Source: Polaromonas sp. (GTDB lineage Bacteria; Pseudomonadota; Gammaproteobacteria; Burkholderiales; Burkholderiaceae_C). From it: DNA of 45,890 bases. Positions 43,048 through 45,890 of this stretch are shown piece after piece. The position numbers were made by a program, and so were the translations under genes. The stretch covers positions 1 to 45,890 of the forward strand of contig JAQGLT010000122.1 in assembly GCA_028292745.1 (NCBI GenBank), written 5' to 3'. How positions within the stretch are numbered: position 1 is the first letter of the stretch; every line of letters starts with the position of its first letter. The notes beneath the pieces were generated by a model, which saw nothing but the letters and a program-made list of their open reading frames with translations, had not been told where the DNA came from and searched no databases.

Positions 43048-44116
43048 AGTCCGGCCGCAGCCGTCGGCCTTCTGGCGCTATGCCTCCCCGTTCCTGGCGC
43101 TGCTGATCACCGTGGCGATTGGCGTGGCTTTGTTCCTGGCGCTCGGCAAGGACCCGGTCAAGGGCCTGCAGGTGTTTTTCTGGGAGCCGGTGAAGTCGCC
43201 CTATGCCATCGGCGAGCTGCTGGTCAAGGCGACGCCGCTGCTCATCATCGCGCTGGGCCTGGCGGTGTGCTTTCGCTCCAATGTCTGGAACATCGGCGCG
43301 GAGGGCCAGTTCGTCATCGGCGCGCTGGCGGCCGGCGGCGTGGCGCTGCTGGCCGACAAAACCACCGGGCCGTGGATCGTTCCGGCGATTCTGGCGGCCG
43401 GCGTGCTGGGCGGCATGGCCTGGGCCGGCATCACCGCCTTGCTGCGCGACCGGTTCAACGCCAATGAAATCCTGGTCAGCCTGATGCTGGTCTATGTGGC
43501 CGACATGGTGCTCAACTACATGGTGTTCGGCCCGTGGAAAGACCCGAACGGCTACAACTTTCCGCAGACCAAGACCTTCGAGGCGGTCACGCAGATTCCG
43601 CGCCTGATGCAGGGCTCGCGGGTCACCGTCGGCATCGTGCTGGCGCTGGTCGGTGTCGCCGCGTTGTGGCTCTACCTGTTTCGCACCTATGCCGGCTTCA
43701 CCCAGGAGGTCAGCGGCCTGGCGCCGGCGGCCAGCCGCTATGCCGGTTTTTCGTCGCGCCGCGCCCTGTGGGTGGCGCTCCTGATCTCGGGCGGCGCGGC
43801 TGGCCTGGCCGGCGCGCTGGAGGTGGCCGGGCCCATCGGCCAGCTCACGCCCTATGTGCCGGCGGGCTACGGCTTTGCCGCCATCATCGTCGCCTTTGTC
43901 GGGCGGCTGCATCCGGTCGGCGTGGTGTTTTCCGCCATTTTGATGAGCATGTTCTACATCGGCGGCGAGCTGGCGCAGTCGCGCCTGGGCCTGCCCAAGT
44001 CGATCACCGGCGTGTTCCAGGGGTTGCTGCTGTTCAACCTGCTGGCCTGCGACACCCTGATTGCCTACCGGGTCAGGCTGGCAACCCCCGTTATTTCCGC
44101 CAAAGGAGCCCGTTGA
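43037..44116 (+). CDS. BMP-family nucleoside/purine ABC transporter, permease 1 (NupP/YufP-like)
   Basis: Inner-membrane permease of 359 residues (BPD_transp_2 family), starting at ATG 43037 inside the end of the ATPase gene with GAAGGAG upstream. The first membrane helix is about residues 15-37 and about eight more follow. Family motifs are LLIIALGLAVCFRSNVWNIGAEGQF, RFNANEILVSLMLVYVA, and GYGFAAIIVAFVGRLHPVGVV near the C-terminus. It pairs with the next permease; the genes overlap by one base (TGATG), so the subunits are made in step. Confidence 0.94.
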   Translation: MQLEVRPQPSAFWRYASPFLALLITVAIGVALFLALGKDPVKGLQVFFWEPVKSPYAIGELLVKATPLLIIALGLAVCFRSNVWNIGAEGQFVIGALAAGGVALLADKTTGPWIVPAILAAGVLGGMAWAGITALLRDRFNANEILVSLMLVYVADMVLNYMVFGPWKDPNGYNFPQTKTFEAVTQIPRLMQGSRVTVGIVLALVGVAALWLYLFRTYAGFTQEVSGLAPAASRYAGFSSRRALWVALLISGGAAGLAGALEVAGPIGQLTPYVPAGYGFAAIIVAFVGRLHPVGVVFSAILMSMFYIGGELAQSRLGLPKSITGVFQGLLLFNLLACDTLIAYRVRLATPVISAKGAR

Positions 44117-45036
44117 TGGATTCCACCGCCTTGCTGCTGGCCGCGACCCTGAGCGCCGGCACCGTGCTGGCCATTGCCTCGCTCGGCCTTTTGATCAACG
44201 AAAAAGCCGGCATCGTCAACCTGGGCGCCGAGGGCATGATGCTGTGCGCCGCCATCGCCGGCTTTGCCGCCGTGGTCCACACCGGCAACACCTGGCTCGG
44301 CTTTGCCGCCGGCATGGCGGCGGGCGCTGCTCTGGCGGCCATCTTCGGCGTGCTGGTGATCTGGCTCAACACCAACCAGTACGCCACCGGGCTGGCGCTC
44401 AGCCTGTTCGGCGCGGGCTTTTCCGCCTTTGCCGGCATCCGCTATGTGCAGGAAAAGCTGCCCGAACAAATGCAATACCCGATTCCGGTGCTGGCCGACC
44501 TTCCTTTTATCGGCCCGGCGCTGTTCCGCCAGCATCCGATGGTCTATATCGCCATGGCGCTGACCGCCGGGCTGGTCTGGTTCCTGTACCGCACCCGCGC
44601 CGGCCTGGTGCTGCGCTCGGTCGGCGAAAGCCCCGAATCGGCGCATGCGCTGGGCTACCCGGTGCGGCGCATCCGGCTGGCCGCCGTCGTGGCGGGCGGT
44701 GCGCTGTGCGGGCTGGCGGGCGCCTATGTGTCGGTGGTGTACACGCCGCTGTGGGTCGAAGGCATGATCGCTGGCAAGGGCTGGATCGCGCTGGCGCTGA
44801 CCACCTTCGCCACCTGGCGGCCGGCGCGCGTCTTGCTTGGGGCCTATCTGTTCGGCGGCGTGACCATGCTGCAGTTTCACCTGCAGGGCCTGGGCGTGAA
44901 CGTGCCCAGCCAGTTCCTGAGCATGCTGCCCTACCTGGCGACCATCGTGGTGCTGGTGCTGATCTCGCGCAATCCGCTGTGGATACGGGTCAACATGCCG
45001 ACCTCCATCGGCAAGCCGTTTTACCCAGGGGGCTAA
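44116..45036 (+). CDS. BMP-family nucleoside/purine ABC transporter, permease 2 (NupQ/YufQ-like)
   Basis: Second permease of the importer, 306 residues from ATG 44116, with AAAGGAG upstream and overlap with the preceding stop. It has about eight to nine membrane helices. Typical stretches are SLGLLINEKAGIVNLGAEGMML, WLNTNQYATGLALSLFGAGFSAF, LGYPVRRIRLAAVVAGGALCGLAGAY and GKGWIALALTTFATWRPARVL. The conserved N-L-G-A-E-G is shared with permease 1. It is followed after 76 bases by the binding lipoprotein. Confidence 0.94.
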   Translation: MDSTALLLAATLSAGTVLAIASLGLLINEKAGIVNLGAEGMMLCAAIAGFAAVVHTGNTWLGFAAGMAAGAALAAIFGVLVIWLNTNQYATGLALSLFGAGFSAFAGIRYVQEKLPEQMQYPIPVLADLPFIGPALFRQHPMVYIAMALTAGLVWFLYRTRAGLVLRSVGESPESAHALGYPVRRIRLAAVVAGGALCGLAGAYVSVVYTPLWVEGMIAGKGWIALALTTFATWRPARVLLGAYLFGGVTMLQFHLQGLGVNVPSQFLSMLPYLATIVVLVLISRNPLWIRVNMPTSIGKPFYPGG

Positions 45037-45112
45037 CTACCCAGCCGCATAATGGCTGGTTTTCAAGTACCCCGGCATCGATTTATTGACTCTTGAATGA
45101 AAGCGACATGAC

Positions 45113-45890
45113 ATGAAAGACCTGCACAAACGCTCCCTGCTCAAGCTGGCGGCCCTCTCGGCGGTGGCCGCGGCCACCTTGATGGGCTGCAGCAAAAAAG
45201 AGGAGGCCGCTCCGGCGTCCGCACCGGCACCCACAGCCGGCGCGCCGGCCAATGCCGAGCCGCTGAAGATCGCTTTCGCCTATGTCGGCCCGGTCGGCGA
45301 CGGCGGCTGGACCTATGCCCACGACAACGGCCGCAAGGCGGTCGAAAAAGAGTTCGGCGACAAGGTCGTCACCAGCTTTGTCGAGAAGGTGCCCGAGTCG
45401 GCCGATGCCGAGCGCGTCATCCGCGACATGGCCCAGCAGGGCAACAAGCTCATCTTCGGCACCACCTTCGGCTACATGGAGCCGATGCTCAAGGTGGCCA
45501 ACGACCTCAAGGACGTGAAGTTCGAGCATGCCACCGGCTACAAGACCGCGCCCAACCTGCGCACCTACGACAGCCGCACCTACGAAGGCGCCTACATGGC
45601 CGGCGTGATCGCCGGCAAGATGAGCAAGTCGGGCACGCTGGGCGTGGTCGGCTCGGTGCCGATTCCCGAGGTCGTGCGCAACATCAACAGCTTCACGCTG
45701 GGCGCGCAGTCGGTCAATCCGAAAATCACCACCAAGGTGGTTTGGGTCAACGAGTGGTTCAACCCGCCCAAGGAAACCGAAGCGGCCACCGCGCTCATCA
45801 ACGGCGGCGCCGACGTGCTGTTCCAGAACACCGACTCGTCGGCCGTGCTGCAGACCGCCGAGAAAATGGGCAAGCGCGCCTTCGGCTGGG
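45113..45890 (+). CDS. BMP-family basic membrane lipoprotein, nucleoside/purine binding (partial at 3' edge)
   Basis: Substrate-binding lipoprotein of the importer, cut by the window end after 259 codons. Start ATG 45113. Lipobox LMGC with Cys26, then an Ala/Pro-rich tether (EEAAPASAPAPTAGAPAN). The mature domain begins LKIAFAYVGPVGDGGWTYAHDNGRKAVEKEFG, the standard BMP/PnrA opening, with FGTTFGYMEPMLKVAND, TYEGAYMAGVIAGKMSKSGTLGVVGS and PPKETEAATALINGGADVLFQN, also characteristic. Members bind purine nucleosides, and many proteobacterial relatives in this arrangement are annotated for purine or autoinducer-like ligands. The C-terminal part is missing only because the window ends. Confidence 0.93.
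   Translation, partial: MKDLHKRSLLKLAALSAVAAATLMGCSKKEEAAPASAPAPTAGAPANAEPLKIAFAYVGPVGDGGWTYAHDNGRKAVEKEFGDKVVTSFVEKVPESADAERVIRDMAQQGNKLIFGTTFGYMEPMLKVANDLKDVKFEHATGYKTAPNLRTYDSRTYEGAYMAGVIAGKMSKSGTLGVVGSVPIPEVVRNINSFTLGAQSVNPKITTKVVWVNEWFNPPKETEAATALINGGADVLFQNTDSSAVLQTAEKMGKRAFGW

Overview
The window is high-GC DNA from a betaproteobacterium, most likely a member of the Comamonadaceae (Burkholderiales) of the Polaromonas/Rhodoferax type. The evidence is the gene content: urtABCDE, a tandem pair of cyanophycin synthetases with a cyanophycin-associated ABC transporter and DUF1854 protein, several Bug-type binding proteins, and XdhA/B/C. Two or three families of short dispersed repeats that I associate with that group are also present. 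The genus is inference; no rRNA or other phylogenetic marker is present.

Layout. 1-124: tail of a probable transposase. 340-1954: a DUF6279-like lipoprotein and an unrecognised protein. 2206-8218: urea ABC transporter urtABCDE. 8417-11083: large CHASE-PAS-PAS histidine kinase without a partner regulator. 11171-12613 (minus): small secreted protein and an isolated ureD. 12790-17615 (minus): cphA' and cphA. 17938-20827 (plus): fused ABC transporter and DUF1854 protein. 20911-23208 (minus): NADP-malic enzyme. 23511-27761: Bug protein, TonB-C-like lipoprotein, XdhC, orphan amino-acid-type binding protein. 27775-32773: LysR regulator divergent from tartrate/D-malate dehydrogenase, Bug protein, SMR transporter, glycerate kinase. 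33147-33959: methyltransferase. 33975-36718 (minus): GST, RsbQ-like hydrolase and PAS histidine kinase as an overlapping set. 36902-41172 (minus): xdhB and xdhA. 41470-end: BMP-family nucleoside/purine ABC transporter, with its lipoprotein cut by the window edge.

How the genes may fit together (inference): much of the window concerns nitrogen. Purine or nucleoside uptake (BMP-type ABC) and xanthine oxidation (XdhABC) lead to purine breakdown. Urea uptake (Urt) and urease maturation (UreD) release ammonia. Cyanophycin synthetases store nitrogen as an Asp-Arg polymer. The tartrate/glycerate genes and malic enzyme are a separate C4/C3 acid segment.

Most unusual points: (1) xdhA has absorbed three kinds of repeat DNA in frame, one of them splitting the ligands of its second [2Fe-2S] cluster; (2) urtC carries one of the same repeats in frame at its N-terminus; (3) the cyanophycin-linked ABC transporter has an unusual N-terminal region (possible PH-like fold plus a CxxC/CxxC knuckle) and a DUF1854 partner; (4) an RsbQ/KAI2-type hydrolase is translationally coupled to a PAS histidine kinase; (5) ureD stands alone, with no urease subunits in view.
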